From positions 744,001 to 808,000 of the forward strand of contig CAVZHA010000010.1 of assembly GCA_963774945.1 (NCBI GenBank): a DNA stretch of 64,000 nt. Direction: 5' to 3'. Of the stretch, positions 8,710 to 17,813 are shown piece after piece. Every line of letters starts with the position of its first letter. Position 1 is the stretch's first letter. This stretch comes from Trebonia sp963774945. GTDB taxonomy: Bacteria > Actinomycetota > Actinomycetes > Streptosporangiales > Streptosporangiaceae. The translations under genes and the position numbers were made by a program. The notes beneath the pieces are model-generated. The model did no database searches, had not been told where the DNA came from, and saw only the letters and a program-made list of their open reading frames with translations.

Positions 8710-10307
8710 GTGATGTGCACGCCAGACGGAACCGGATGCGCCCTGACCGCCCCTGGCCGCGGGTTCGCCAGCGTCGCCGACGCGCTCAGCGTCACCAGCG
8801 CGGCCGCGCGCTACCTGAACTCCCGCCGCCGCCGGCCTCGACGGCCCCGGCCGGGCCGAGGCCCTGGAGCAGCTCGGTTCGATCACCTCGCTGCTCGGGG
8901 CGGCGTCCAACGGGCTGATGCGGCGGTTCGACGCCGCCGACGACCACGACGCCGACGGCTACGCCACCACCGCCGCCTGGCTGGCCGGCGAAAACGCGCC
9001 TCGGCCGCAAGGACGCCAAGGCCGCCGTCCGCCGGATGCGCCTGCTGGGCAGGCACCCGTCGCTCGACGCCGCGACCGCGTCCGGGGCGATCACGATCTC
9101 GTGGGCGCGGGAGGTCGCCGCCTGGACCGGCCGGATCGACCACGACGAGCTCCAGTCCGCGGCCGACAAGATCCTCGTCGAGGCAGCGACGGCGGGGGCG
9201 GACCTGGACGACCTGAAGCTCCTGGCCCAGGCCGCCTACGAGGCGTGGCGGGCGCAGGAGCCCGACCCGGAGGAGGACCCGGCCGGGCGCGGGTTCGGCG
9301 ACCGCCACCTCATCCTCGACACCACCCTCGACAACGCCGGGCACCTGCGGGGCGACCTGACCCCCGAATGCTCAGCCGCCCTCGCCGCCGTCCTCGACGC
9401 CCTCGGCAAGAACCGAGGCCCGGAGGACCTGCGCACCGCCCAGCAGCGCTACCACGACGCCCTCCAGGAAGCCTGCGAGCTCCTCATCCGCGCCAAGATG
9501 GTCCCCGACCGGGCCGGCGCCGACACCCGCGTCGACGTCACCATCCCCCTGTCCGACCTCCTGGCCATGGACGGGGCGTCGGCCGTCGAGGACACCTGGC
9601 TCCGGGCGAGAGCGGGGGAGCACGGGTACCTGGCGGGCAAGGACGCCGAAGCGGTCGCGTGCGACGCCCTCATCGTCCCGGTCGTGACCGGCAGCCCCGA
9701 CTGGGCCGTCATCGGGCAGATGATCACCCTGATCACCGACGCCTACGGCCACGCCGCCGCCCGCGCCGCGGCGGCGGCCGCCCCGCCCGCGCGCCCCGGC
9801 GGGCCCGCGCGCGCCGCCGGCTCCGCCCTGCCCGCCTGGCCGCAGCCGCTGGAGCCCGAGCAGTGGCAGGACCTGCAGCACGCCCTGGCCCGGCTGGCGA
9901 TCCACTTCGTCTCCGGACCCGGCGCGATCGCCTCCGCGCTGCGCCGCGCCCTGCTCGACGCGCCCCTCAACGCCAAGAGCGTCATCCTCGACGTCGGCTA
10001 CTCCGACACCATCCCCGACGCCATCCGCAAGGCCGTCATCGCCCGCGACAAGGGCTGCGCCTGGCCCGGCGGCTGCCACCGCCGCCCCGCCCACTGCGAC
10101 GTCCACCACGTCAAGCACAAAAAACACGGCGGCAAGACCAGCGTCAAGGACTGCGTCCTTTTGTGCCAGTACCATCATGACATCTGCATCCACCGGATGG
10201 GCTGGGAATTCGAACTCCTGCCCGACGGATCCACCCGCGCCACCAGCCCCGACGGCAAAGTCGTCCTCCGCAGCCACGGGCCACCACCAGCCAGCCAACC
10301 CGGCTAG
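8710..10307 (+). CDS. DUF222/HNH endonuclease domain protein, 13E12-like (frameshifted as read)
   Basis: The N-terminal DUF222 region includes MRRFDAADDHDADGY and GRKDAKAAVRRMRLL; the C-terminal HNH nuclease domain has CAWPGGCHRRPAHCDVHHV and LLCQYHHDICIH, with paired Cys and the His-Asn/His metal site. Proteins of this type (13E12 repeat family) are abundant, often multicopy, in actinobacteria; function is uncertain and mobile-element association is suspected. The frame changes near 8825 and near 9000, each equal to one extra base. Corrected length is 531 residues. GTG 8710 and ATG 8713 follow GGGGG. Flanking gene fragments on both sides mark this as an accessory patch. Confidence 0.8.
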
Positions 10308-10439
10308 CACCCCGACCCTGCCCTCCGCGATAGGGCCATTACCGACTCGTTGCAGGGACATCACCGGCGCTAACAACGATGGTAACCAAAGATAGTGATG
10401 CGCATTATCAACTCAATAACCTACCGTGCCCTACCGTCA

Positions 10440-10668
10440 TCAGGCTGAGCCGGCGGAGGTGGCAAGGATGTGAACCACGATTTCGTCAATAAGCCCGCGT
10501 TCCAGGCACTGGCCGGTGAGGTCGGCACCGAATACCTCGACGTTCCTGCCGTCGGCGGCCTTCCTGGCCGCGGCGATCGCAGCCTCGATGTCATCGGACA
10601 GGAACGCGACCGATGGATCGCGCGGAGCCTCCGAGGGCCGGTGGGTAAGCACGAACTGCGCTCCCTGC
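10440..10668 (-). pseudogene. Remnant of a RibD C-terminal / dihydrofolate reductase-like gene
   Basis: The minus strand encodes about 70 residues matching the middle-to-late part of this family: FVLTHRPSEAPRDPSVAFLS, then IEAAIAAARKAADGRNVEVF and GADLTGQCLERGLIDEIVVH. The N-terminal NADPH-binding half is absent (a stop lies just upstream) and the C-terminus ends abruptly after HILATSAGSA instead of the usual PVLLGDG. It is a truncated, non-functional copy. Confidence 0.65.
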
Positions 10669-10689
10669 CTGGTTCATAAGGTGCCCTTC

Positions 10690-10815
10690 GTCCTGTCGAC
10701 GGTACGGCCGGACACGACGGGCCGCGCGCACCTCCGGGTTGGCCGGCCCCGCGGCCAGTAGCGTCAGCACTTCCGCCTCGCGGCTGGTGAGGCCCGCCGA
10801 GTTAGCCGCGGTGGC
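10690..10815 (-). pseudogene. Remnant of a LuxR-type helix-turn-helix
   Basis: The minus strand reads GLTSREAEVLTLLAAGPANP and EVRAA, then after a frame change VVSGRTVDRTKGTL. This follows the LuxR/NarL HTH pattern (LTxREvEVLxLlAaGxsNxEIA...sxrTV). No receiver or full-length frame surrounds it. It directly precedes the RibD_C remnant on the same strand, so the two may be pieces of one deleted segment. Confidence 0.45.
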
Positions 10816-11093
10816 CGGCCGGGGGCGCGGGGCAGGCCGCGTGCCCCTAGCGCTTTCTAGTAATGGCCAGGGATATAAGAGAGGAACGCGACGTGGTGTC
10901 CGCGCGGGCCTGGTGGCTCATCGTCGGGGAGCAGCGGTCGTGACCCGCTGGCTTCGGTGCGGGATTCCGACTGAATAGGCCGACCTCGGACCAAAACAGG
11001 CGTCCGCGACGATGCCCACGATCACCGCGTCCCTGGACCTGCAAGAGCTGGCAGGGCCCGCAGAGCCGTGGCCGGCCCGGTTATTGTGGCGGC

Positions 11094-11732
11094 ATGGGGA
11101 TGCTGGCGGATCTAGTCAAGTCCGTGTCCGACATGGTGGCGGGCGGCCGGCACCGGGGTGGCGCACCCTCGCGGGAGGCAGGACGCAGCGGCGGTCGGCG
11201 GTCGGCGTCAACGCCGAGGGACCGTTCCTCATCTTCATCCTCGGCGGCAGCGGCGCCCGGCCGCGCGGCGGCCGAGCGGACGCGGCCGCCCCGTGCGGAT
11301 GCGGAGATCGCGCCGGGCGAGTCGGGGCCGGACGCCACCGTCGAGGTCGATCCGCACCGCATCGGGCCGGTTCGCACGAGCTACTCGCCGCAGACGGACG
11401 GAGCCCCGGATCCGGGCGAGATCGTCTGGACCTGGGTCCCGTTCGAGGAGAACGACGGGCGGGGCAAGGACCGGCCGGTGCTCGTGGTGGCCGTCGAATC
11501 GGCAGGCACCTACCTGGCCGTCCAGCTGACCAGCAAGGATCACGACGGCGAGGGCGACTTTGTGCCAATCGGCGCGGGCGGGTGGGATGGCGAGCACCGG
11601 CCGTCCTGGGTCAACCTGGACCGGGTGATCCGGGTTCACGAGGGCGGGATGCGCCGGGAAGCGGCCGCCCTGCCGCGCGAGCCGTTCGAGCGGGTCACGG
11701 ACCGGCTGCATCAGCGCTACGGCTGGCGCTAG
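11094..11732 (+). CDS. PemK/MazF-like protein, no antitoxin gene adjacent
   Basis: The 212-residue protein has a basic, low-complexity N-terminal half rich in Arg, Gly, Ser and Ala (residues about 18-90). A C-terminal domain (about 100-210) resembles the PemK/MazF fold: PGEIVWTWVPFEENDGRGKD, RPVLVV, AVQLTSKDH and WVNLDRVIRV. MazF-type proteins are usually mRNA interferases paired with a small antitoxin gene just upstream. None is visible here, and the long N-terminal extension is typical of a stand-alone actinobacterial subgroup of uncertain activity. ATG 11094 and ATG 11100 are both possible starts. Confidence 0.75.
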   Translation: MGMLADLVKSVSDMVAGGRHRGGAPSREAGRSGGRRSASTPRDRSSSSSSAAAAPGRAAAERTRPPRADAEIAPGESGPDATVEVDPHRIGPVRTSYSPQTDGAPDPGEIVWTWVPFEENDGRGKDRPVLVVAVESAGTYLAVQLTSKDHDGEGDFVPIGAGGWDGEHRPSWVNLDRVIRVHEGGMRREAAALPREPFERVTDRLHQRYGWR

Positions 11733-11807
11733 CCCCGAGGCTTCCCTCGTGCCGTCAGCTTCAGTGTCGCTGGCCCCGCCGTTCCTGCCCCCGCCGGACC
11801 GACCCGC

Positions 11808-12668
11808 TCAGACGAACAGCGGATCGGCCGCCGTCCGGTCCGCCAGCGCGCTCATCGCCGCGTCGGTCGGCGCCTGGGTGAACCGGCTGGCCGCGTCGAG
11901 CACTCTCGGGAGCAGGTCGACGTCCCCGGCGCTGCAGAGGAATGTCCCCGGGCGGCCGAGCGCCCACCATACGGCGAGATCGATGTCGTCTTGCTGCTGA
12001 AGCGGCTCGTACCAGGTCGCCCGGGTGTGCGGTCGGCCCGCCCAGGGGCGCAGCGCGATCGACTTGATCGTCTGCACCGCGACCCGTCGCTCGCGGCAGG
12101 TCTCGTACAGCGCGTTGAAGTTGTCGGCGTAGTACGAGTTCTGCATGGTGACGAAGTTATAGGGGAGCAGCACCGAGTCGAAGTCGTGCCGTTCAAGGCT
12201 GCGCCGGTGCGTCGCGGCGATCTGGCTGCCGTGGCCGGTCACCCCGATCCAGCGGATGAGGCCCTGCTCTCGGGCTTCAAGGGCGGCCTCGAGCGCTCCG
12301 CCGGGACTGAGGGCGATATCCCACTCGATCGGATCGGCCAGCGCGTGCAGCTGCCAGAGGTCGACGTGGTCGACGCCGAGCCGGTCCAGGGACCGGTGCA
12401 GCTCCTCGCGGGCCCCGGCCGCGGTGCGCTCGTCGCCCTTGGTGGCCAGGAAGAACCGGCCCGGTTCGCGCTGCAGCCACGGCCTGACGCGCACCTCCGC
12501 CTCGCCGTAGGACGAGGCCACGTCCAGATGGTTCACCCCGTGGGCGAGCAGCAGGTCCAGGGTCTCGTCCGCGACCCGCTGGGAGACCGACCCGAGCGCC
12601 GCCCCTCCGAAGATCACCCGGCTGCTCTGATGACCGGTACGGCCGAACTCTGCCTGTTCGATGGGCAC
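11808..12668 (-). CDS. Aldo/keto reductase family protein
   Basis: The product is 286 residues from a GTG at 12668 with GGGAGG five bases upstream; the open frame continues upstream without a better start. AKR features are visible: FGGAALGSVSQ, the catalytic Asp and Tyr in HLDVASSYGEAEVR, Lys in FLATKGDE and His in VDLWQLHAL. It is an NAD(P)H-dependent oxidoreductase of unknown substrate. It is divergent from larE with 185 bp between starts, so a shared regulatory region is possible but no palindrome was identified. Confidence 0.85.
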   Translation of the reverse strand: MPIEQAEFGRTGHQSSRVIFGGAALGSVSQRVADETLDLLLAHGVNHLDVASSYGEAEVRVRPWLQREPGRFFLATKGDERTAAGAREELHRSLDRLGVDHVDLWQLHALADPIEWDIALSPGGALEAALEAREQGLIRWIGVTGHGSQIAATHRRSLERHDFDSVLLPYNFVTMQNSYYADNFNALYETCRERRVAVQTIKSIALRPWAGRPHTRATWYEPLQQQDDIDLAVWWALGRPGTFLCSAGDVDLLPRVLDAASRFTQAPTDAAMSALADRTAADPLFV

Positions 12669-12853
12669 GAGACCTCCCGAGGTGCCGAAAGCTGGATCTG
12701 AGAGTGCAGCGGGTCGCGGCGGCAGGTCGGCGCAGCCGCCGGAGCGTATAGCCCGAATTATAGGATGAGCCTCGGAAAGCACTTGGACGAGGCGGCCCGA
12801 CGCCGGAGCAGAGCACCGCAGGGCGGGCCCGGGCGACATAGGAAGGGAACGGC

Positions 12854-13684
12854 GTGCCTGACGAGCTTGCCGCGCTGGCCGACCAGCTGACCCAGCGTCT
12901 GGCCGGATTGGGCAGCGCCCTGATCGCGTTCTCCGGCGGGGTGGACTCCTCGCTGGTCGCCGCGCTGGCGGCCCGGGCGCTCGGGGAACGGGCCCTCGCG
13001 ATCACCGCCGTGTCGCCCGCCCTCGCGTCGGGGGAGCTGGACGGCGCCCGGTCGGTCGCCCGCGCCGTAGGCGTCCGGCATGAGCTGGTCAGCACGGCCG
13101 AGCTGGAACGTGACGACTACCGGCGCAACGACCGCTTCCGCTGCTACTACTGCAAAACCGAGTTGTACGAGCGGCTGGCAGCGCTGGCCGTGCGCCGCGG
13201 GTTCGCCGCCGTGCTGTCCGGCGCCAACGCCGACGACACCGGTGACTGGCGGCCCGGGCTGCGGGCGGCGGCCGAGCACGGTGTCCTGCATCCGCTGCTT
13301 GAGGCGTCGGTGGGGAAGGACCAGGTGCGGGCGCTGGCCCGCCACCTGGGGGTTCCGAGCGCGGACAAGCCCGCCTCGCCCTGTCTGGCATCGCGGCTGC
13401 CTTACGGCACTGCGGTCAGCGCCGAGGTGCTCTCGCAGGTCGACCGGGCCGAGCTCAGCCTGAAGCAGCGAGGCTACCGCGAACTGCGGGTGCGGCATTT
13501 CGGCGACCTCGGCCGGGTGCAGCTCGGCGCGGCGGACCTGCCGCGGGCGGCGGACCCGGACGAGCACGCGGCGGTGCTGGCCTGCGTCCTCGCGGCCGGG
13601 TATCGGCGCGCGGAAATCGATGAGGCGCCGTTGCGGTCCGGTTCGCTGAACCTCGACATCACCCCGGTCAGCCATGCCGGCTGA
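12854..13684 (+). CDS. larE: LarE, ATP-dependent sacrificial sulfur transferase (nickel-pincer cofactor)
   Basis: The 276-residue protein has the PP-loop SGGVDSS at about residues 26-32 (AFSGGVDSSLVAALAARALG), the LarE motif RCYYCKTELYERL and the conserved KPASPCLASRLPYG segment containing the Cys that can donate sulfur. LarE adenylates and thiolates the pyridinium dicarboxylate precursor made by LarB, the second step of nickel-pincer nucleotide synthesis. It starts at a GTG and overlaps larB by 11 bases, the first gene of a tight larE-larB-larC operon. Confidence 0.93.
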   Translation: MPDELAALADQLTQRLAGLGSALIAFSGGVDSSLVAALAARALGERALAITAVSPALASGELDGARSVARAVGVRHELVSTAELERDDYRRNDRFRCYYCKTELYERLAALAVRRGFAAVLSGANADDTGDWRPGLRAAAEHGVLHPLLEASVGKDQVRALARHLGVPSADKPASPCLASRLPYGTAVSAEVLSQVDRAELSLKQRGYRELRVRHFGDLGRVQLGAADLPRAADPDEHAAVLACVLAAGYRRAEIDEAPLRSGSLNLDITPVSHAG

Positions 13685-14378
13685 GGGTCCGGTTACGCCT
13701 GGGGCCGGCGTACCGCTGGGCGAGTTCGCCCTGCTGGACGTGGATCGCCGGCGCCGGACCGGGGTCCCTGAAGTAGTTTTCGGGCCGGGCAAGACGTCCG
13801 AGCAGATCTTCGCGCTGCTGGCCGAGTTGCGGGCCCACGATCCTGAGGCGCCGGCCCTGGCGACGCGCTGCCCGGCCGACGTCCTGGACGGCGCGGCCGC
13901 CCGGTTCCCCGGCGATGCCGTGCACGCCGATCACGTGGCCGGGACGCTCGCGGTCGGGACCCTGCCCCCCGCGCGCGGCCGCGTGCTGGTGGTGACGGCC
14001 GGCACCACCGACCTGAAGGTGGCCAGGGAATGCGCGGCGACGCTGGCCGTGCTCGGCGTCCGCGCCGATGTTCTCGCCGACGTGGGCGTGGCCGGGCTCG
14101 GGCGGCTGCTGTCGCGGCTCGACGACCTGCGGGCGGCCGAGTGCGTGGTGGTCGTGGCGGGGATGGACGGCGCCCTCCCGAGTGTGGTCGCCGGGCTGGT
14201 CAGCGCGCCGGTGATCGGCGTGCCGACCAGCGTCGGCTACGGCGTCGCGGCGGGCGGCCTGGCCGCGGCGGCCAGCATGCTCGCGTCCTGCAGCCCGGGT
14301 CTGGCCGTCGTCAACATCGACAACGGGTTCGGGGCGGCCGTGCACGCCGCGAAGATCATGTACGCGGTTCACCGATGA
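13674..14378 (+). CDS. larB: LarB, nickel-pincer cofactor biosynthesis carboxylase
   Basis: The 234-residue protein shows the LarB pattern: ARRxGxPEVVFGPGKTSEQI-like N-terminus (RTGVPEVVFGPGKT), the PurE-like core VVTAGTTDLKVARECA, ADVGVAGLGRLLSRLDDL, VVAGMDGALPSVVAGL and IDNGFGAAVHAAKI. LarB carboxylates and hydrolyses nicotinic acid adenine dinucleotide to give pyridine-3,5-biscarboxylate mononucleotide, the first step of the pathway. It overlaps larE upstream and larC downstream (ATGA), so all three proteins are translationally coupled. Confidence 0.93.
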   Translation: MPAEGPVTPGAGVPLGEFALLDVDRRRRTGVPEVVFGPGKTSEQIFALLAELRAHDPEAPALATRCPADVLDGAAARFPGDAVHADHVAGTLAVGTLPPARGRVLVVTAGTTDLKVARECAATLAVLGVRADVLADVGVAGLGRLLSRLDDLRAAECVVVVAGMDGALPSVVAGLVSAPVIGVPTSVGYGVAAGGLAAAASMLASCSPGLAVVNIDNGFGAAVHAAKIMYAVHR

Positions 14379-15733
14379 CGGGACGGCCGGCTGCCGCCTA
14401 CGTCGACGCGACCGCGGGCGTGGCGGGCGACATGCTGCTGGCCGCCCTGCTCGATGCGGGGGCCGGGGTGGAGCGGGTGAGCGGGGCCATCGCCTCGCTC
14501 GGCGTCCCCGGTCTCGGGCTGCGGACCGAGGCCGCCCGCCGGGGCGGCCTCGCCTGCCTGCGGGCCGTGATCATCACGCCGTCGGCGGCCGATCGGGCGC
14601 GGCGCCTGGCCGACGTGCTCGGGCACGTCGACGCCAGTGACCTCGGCCCGGCCGGGAAGGATCTCGCCACCCGGGTCTTCCGGCTGCTGGCCGAGGCGGA
14701 GGGGGCGGTGCACGGCGAGCCGCCCGAGGACGTGCACTTCCACGAGGTGGGCGCGTTCGACGCGCTGGCCGACGTGGTGGGATCGGCGGCCGCACTGGAG
14801 GATCTCGGACTGCTGCGGCCCGGCGCGGTGGTCCGCTGCTCGGCGCTGGCGGCCGGAAGCGGATTCGTCACCAGCCAGCACGGCCGGCTCCCGGTGCCGG
14901 CTCCGGCCGTCCTCCGTATCGCCGCCGCGGCCGGCCTGGACCTGGCCGGCGGCGACCTGACCGGGGAGCGCACCACCCCGACCGGTGCGGCCCTGCTCGC
15001 GGCGGCGGCCGCACCGGGCGGCTTTCCGGCCATGACCGTACGCGCGGTGGGCACCGGCGGCGGTGGCCGCGACACTCAGGACCGGCCCAACATCACCCGG
15101 GTCGTCATCGGGGACGGCAGCGCGGAGTCGGACCTGCGCGAGGGCGACGTGACCGTCGTCGAGAGCACCGTCGATGACCTCGACCCCCGGCTGTGGCCCT
15201 CGGTTCTTCAGGCGGTACGGGCGGCCGGCGCCTGGGACTGCTGGTGTACCCCGATCGTCGGCCGGCACGGCCGCCCGGGCCAGGTCCTCACCGCCCTGTG
15301 CGCTGAACCGGTCCGTCTCGCCGTTGCCGCCGCGATCTTCGCCCACACCGGGACGCTCGGCGTCCGCTGGTCCCGGATGAGCCGGCTGACGGCCACCCGG
15401 ACGTCGGTAGCGGTTGAGGTGGGACCGCCGGGCAGCAGCCAGGTCGTTACGGTCAAGGTGGCCGACACCACCGATGGCCTCGCGGGCTTCGGAACCGCCA
15501 CGGCCGAGTTGGCGGAGGCGGAAGCCGCCGCCCGGGCCCTGGGCTGGCCGGTGCGGGCCGTCTGCGAGGCCGCCGTCGCCCAGTACCGCGCCCAGGCGAC
15601 GGTCCCGCGGTTACACCGACCGATTCTCACCCCCGCGGGGCGATGCCGACGACCGAACGGCGTGCTTGTCTGGCGTCAGCACCGGGGGCGCTACTGGTGG
15701 TGCGTCCAGGCCAGCGGGAGCGCCCGGTCGTGA
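14375..15733 (+). CDS. larC: LarC, nickel insertion protein for the pincer cofactor
   Basis: The product is 452 residues. Conserved stretches are DATAGVAGDMLLAALLDAG near the start, PPEDVHFHEVGAFDALADVV (His and Glu ligands), ERTTPTGAALL and the C-terminal ESTVDDLDPRLWP and GRHGRPGQVL segments. LarC is a CTP-dependent nickel cyclometallase inserting nickel into the pincer cofactor. In Lactobacillus plantarum larC is split and joined by programmed frameshifting; here it is one continuous frame. The last roughly 45 residues (after AQYRAQ) are Arg/Trp-rich and not family-like, so the true end may be earlier or altered by a late frame error. No larA lies in the window. Confidence 0.9.
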   Translation: MTGRPAAAYVDATAGVAGDMLLAALLDAGAGVERVSGAIASLGVPGLGLRTEAARRGGLACLRAVIITPSAADRARRLADVLGHVDASDLGPAGKDLATRVFRLLAEAEGAVHGEPPEDVHFHEVGAFDALADVVGSAAALEDLGLLRPGAVVRCSALAAGSGFVTSQHGRLPVPAPAVLRIAAAAGLDLAGGDLTGERTTPTGAALLAAAAAPGGFPAMTVRAVGTGGGGRDTQDRPNITRVVIGDGSAESDLREGDVTVVESTVDDLDPRLWPSVLQAVRAAGAWDCWCTPIVGRHGRPGQVLTALCAEPVRLAVAAAIFAHTGTLGVRWSRMSRLTATRTSVAVEVGPPGSSQVVTVKVADTTDGLAGFGTATAELAEAEAAARALGWPVRAVCEAAVAQYRAQATVPRLHRPILTPAGRCRRPNGVLVWRQHRGRYWWCVQASGSARS

Positions 15734-15814
15734 CCAAGGGGGAGTGGCCATGACAGCGACGACTGATGGCGGAGCCGGAAGGTCCGGTGCGCAGCACTGT
15801 GCGGCGGCGCGCAC

Positions 15815-16516
15815 GTGACGGGCCCACCGGCGGTCCAGGGTCCGATAGCCGCTAGCAGCGCCCTGCGGACGCCGCGGGCGGCCGCGGTCGCCGGCATCGT
15901 CTTTTCCGTGCTCCTGATCACATCGCTCGTCCTGCTCAGGCTTTCTGTTCCGGCGGACTCCGCCGTCGCCGGCGGGTGGCTGACCGATTCGGGGAAGAGA
16001 GCCGCGGTCGCGATCGGGCTGAACCTCATCCCGTTCGCAGGAATCGCCTTCCTGTGGTTCATCGGGGTGATCAGGGACCGGGTCGGAGCGCACGAGGATC
16101 GTTTCTTCGCGACCGTGTTCCTGGGCAGCGGCCTGCTGTTCGTCGGCATGCTGTTCGTGGGCGCGGCGGTGGCCGGCGGCCTCATCGCGGGCATCTCCAC
16201 GTCCGGCTCGCCGGGAGCGGGCACCCTGGCGCTTGGCCGCAACGTCACCTCGATCTTGCTGAACGTGTACTCGATGCGGATGGCGGCGGTGTTCACGCTG
16301 ACCACCGTGACCATCGCCCGCCGCACCAAGATCGTGTCCAGATGGCTCACCGTCGCCGGGCTCGCGACCGCGCTAGTGCTGCTGGTCGGCGTCGGCATCT
16401 CGGCCTGGGTGGAAGTGCTGTTTCCGGCCTGGATCCTGGCGGTGAGCATCGACATCCTCGCATCCAGCCCGAGGACCTCATCCGGCACCACGGAAACGTC
16501 CCGCCAGAGCCCCTAG
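15815..16516 (+). CDS. Integral membrane protein, unknown function
   Basis: The frame encodes 233 residues with about five transmembrane helices (near residues 25-42, 68-85, 103-125, 148-165 and 178-205) separated by short loops such as WFIGVIRDRVGAHEDRFFAT. I do not recognise a catalytic motif; the pattern matches a widespread uncharacterised actinobacterial membrane protein. The GTG start overlaps (GTGA) the stop of a 22-codon frame starting at ATG 15750 behind AAGGGGGAG. That frame is either a leader peptide or the real N-terminus displaced by a frame error. The stop codon overlaps the stop of the convergent membrane protein. Confidence 0.7.
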   Translation: MTGPPAVQGPIAASSALRTPRAAAVAGIVFSVLLITSLVLLRLSVPADSAVAGGWLTDSGKRAAVAIGLNLIPFAGIAFLWFIGVIRDRVGAHEDRFFATVFLGSGLLFVGMLFVGAAVAGGLIAGISTSGSPGAGTLALGRNVTSILLNVYSMRMAAVFTLTTVTIARRTKIVSRWLTVAGLATALVLLVGVGISAWVEVLFPAWILAVSIDILASSPRTSSGTTETSRQSP

Positions 16517-17208
16517 AGAACGTTGATGGCGCGCGCGATGACCAGCGCGGCAAGGACGATCGAGCAGGCCGCTTCGAGCATCATGAGCAGCTTGGCCCAT
16601 GGCTTGATGGCGGATATATCGGTCGGACTGATCGCGGTCGCGGTCCAGAAGGCCAGCGAGAGGTAGTCGACGAACCGGGGCACCCAGTTGGCGGGCACGT
16701 ACGCCGAGTGCTGCATTTCCGGGAAGACGAACGCCGGGTTGCGGTCCGGATGGTGGGCCCGGGCCGCGGCCCCGCCGCGGTCGAGATCCCAGTACCAGAG
16801 GCCGAAGGCGATCACGTTCGTCGCCCAGACCACGCCGCCGGCGGCGAGCAGCGCGCCCGGGTGAGCGGCGAAGAGCTTGTTGTTGGTCAGGATCTCCGCG
16901 ACGAGCCGGGCCGCGGCGAGCAGGTTCGCCAGAGTCAGGAACGCGATGACGGCGCCGGTGACGATCCGGAGCCAGGCCCTCTGCTTGTCGATCCGGCCCG
17001 GATCCCCGGCGATCAGCACGGCCAGCAGCCCGAGCAGAACGGCCGGCGTCACCCAGGCTGGCTGGACCCGGTAGCGAGCCGGCAGCGCCACATGCAGGCC
17101 GGCCGCGACGATGATCGCCAGGGCCACCGGCCACCAGTGCTCGCCCCGCTCGGCCGGTGCGGCCAGCTCGATCAGGGGGTCGCGGGCCGACCCCGGTTCC
17201 GTAGTCAT
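16513..17208 (-). CDS. Integral membrane protein with a pore-loop-like C-terminal segment
   Basis: The 231-residue protein has four clear TM helices (about residues 26-42, 50-66, 78-100 and 118-138). The last third reads VDYLSLAFWTATAISPTDIS, then a charged turn and a final TM. The arrangement resembles the pore helix, filter and inner helix of two-TM ion channels, but the K+ selectivity signature TVGYGD is replaced by ISPTD, so potassium selectivity cannot be claimed. DUF1345-like proteins have a similar ending and are an alternative. The stop shares the palindrome CTAG with the stop of the convergent gene. Confidence 0.7.
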   Translation of the reverse strand: MTTEPGSARDPLIELAAPAERGEHWWPVALAIIVAAGLHVALPARYRVQPAWVTPAVLLGLLAVLIAGDPGRIDKQRAWLRIVTGAVIAFLTLANLLAAARLVAEILTNNKLFAAHPGALLAAGGVVWATNVIAFGLWYWDLDRGGAAARAHHPDRNPAFVFPEMQHSAYVPANWVPRFVDYLSLAFWTATAISPTDISAIKPWAKLLMMLEAACSIVLAALVIARAINVL

Positions 17209-17497
17209 ATTCGATGATGAACCACCGACCTTGCGGTGAACTCACACTCACGGGGTGATGTCTATTGACATTGCCGGCGTAGCCTGTGAACAGGTTCCGG
17301 GGGGCGCCGCTGGAACGACCAGCCGTTCCTGGCAGCCGATGGAGGGGGATTTCCATGGGGGCCAGCCGCGAGTCGAGATCTACCAGGACGCGTAGCCGCC
17401 CGGCAAAGCCCGCGGCCCGCCGTCACCGGTACGGCCGACGGGCTGCCCCGGCTGCGCGTTCGCGTGCCAGCCGATACGAGATCACCAAGGAGACGCC

Positions 17498-17767
17498 ATG
17501 CCCACCGTGATAGCGCACCACGACGTCAAGGACACCAAGCACTGGCTCGCCTCGCCGAAACGCGAGGAGTTCTTCGGGCCGCTCGGCGTCACCAACATCC
17601 GCACCTTCACCGATCCGCAGAATCCCACCCGGGTGGGGGTGCTCATGGACGTCCCCGACCTCGACGCCGCGCTCGCCGCCCTGCAGACTGCCGGGGCATC
17701 GGACGTGATGGAGCAGGACGGGGTGCTGGCCGACACCCTCGTGCTCCTCGTGGAAACAAGCAAGTAG
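17498..17767 (+). CDS. Small conserved hypothetical protein
   Basis: The 89-residue soluble protein starts at an ATG with AAGGAG six bases upstream. It contains IAHHDVKDTKHWLASPKREE, FFGPLGVTNIRTF and a VGVLMDVPDLDAALAALQT stretch, suggesting a compact alpha/beta (ferredoxin-like, ABM-like) fold. No catalytic motif is recognised. The 290 bp upstream contain no other supported gene. Confidence 0.65.
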   Translation: MPTVIAHHDVKDTKHWLASPKREEFFGPLGVTNIRTFTDPQNPTRVGVLMDVPDLDAALAALQTAGASDVMEQDGVLADTLVLLVETSK

Positions 17768-17813
17768 CCGAACTGCACTGATGGGCACGGCGGCGTCGCG
17801 CTGATCCGCTAGG

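Noticed and set aside
9372..10376. A 334-codon minus-strand frame under the HNH gene
   Set aside because: Gly/Val/Asp-rich shadow; the plus strand encodes DUF222 and HNH motifs.
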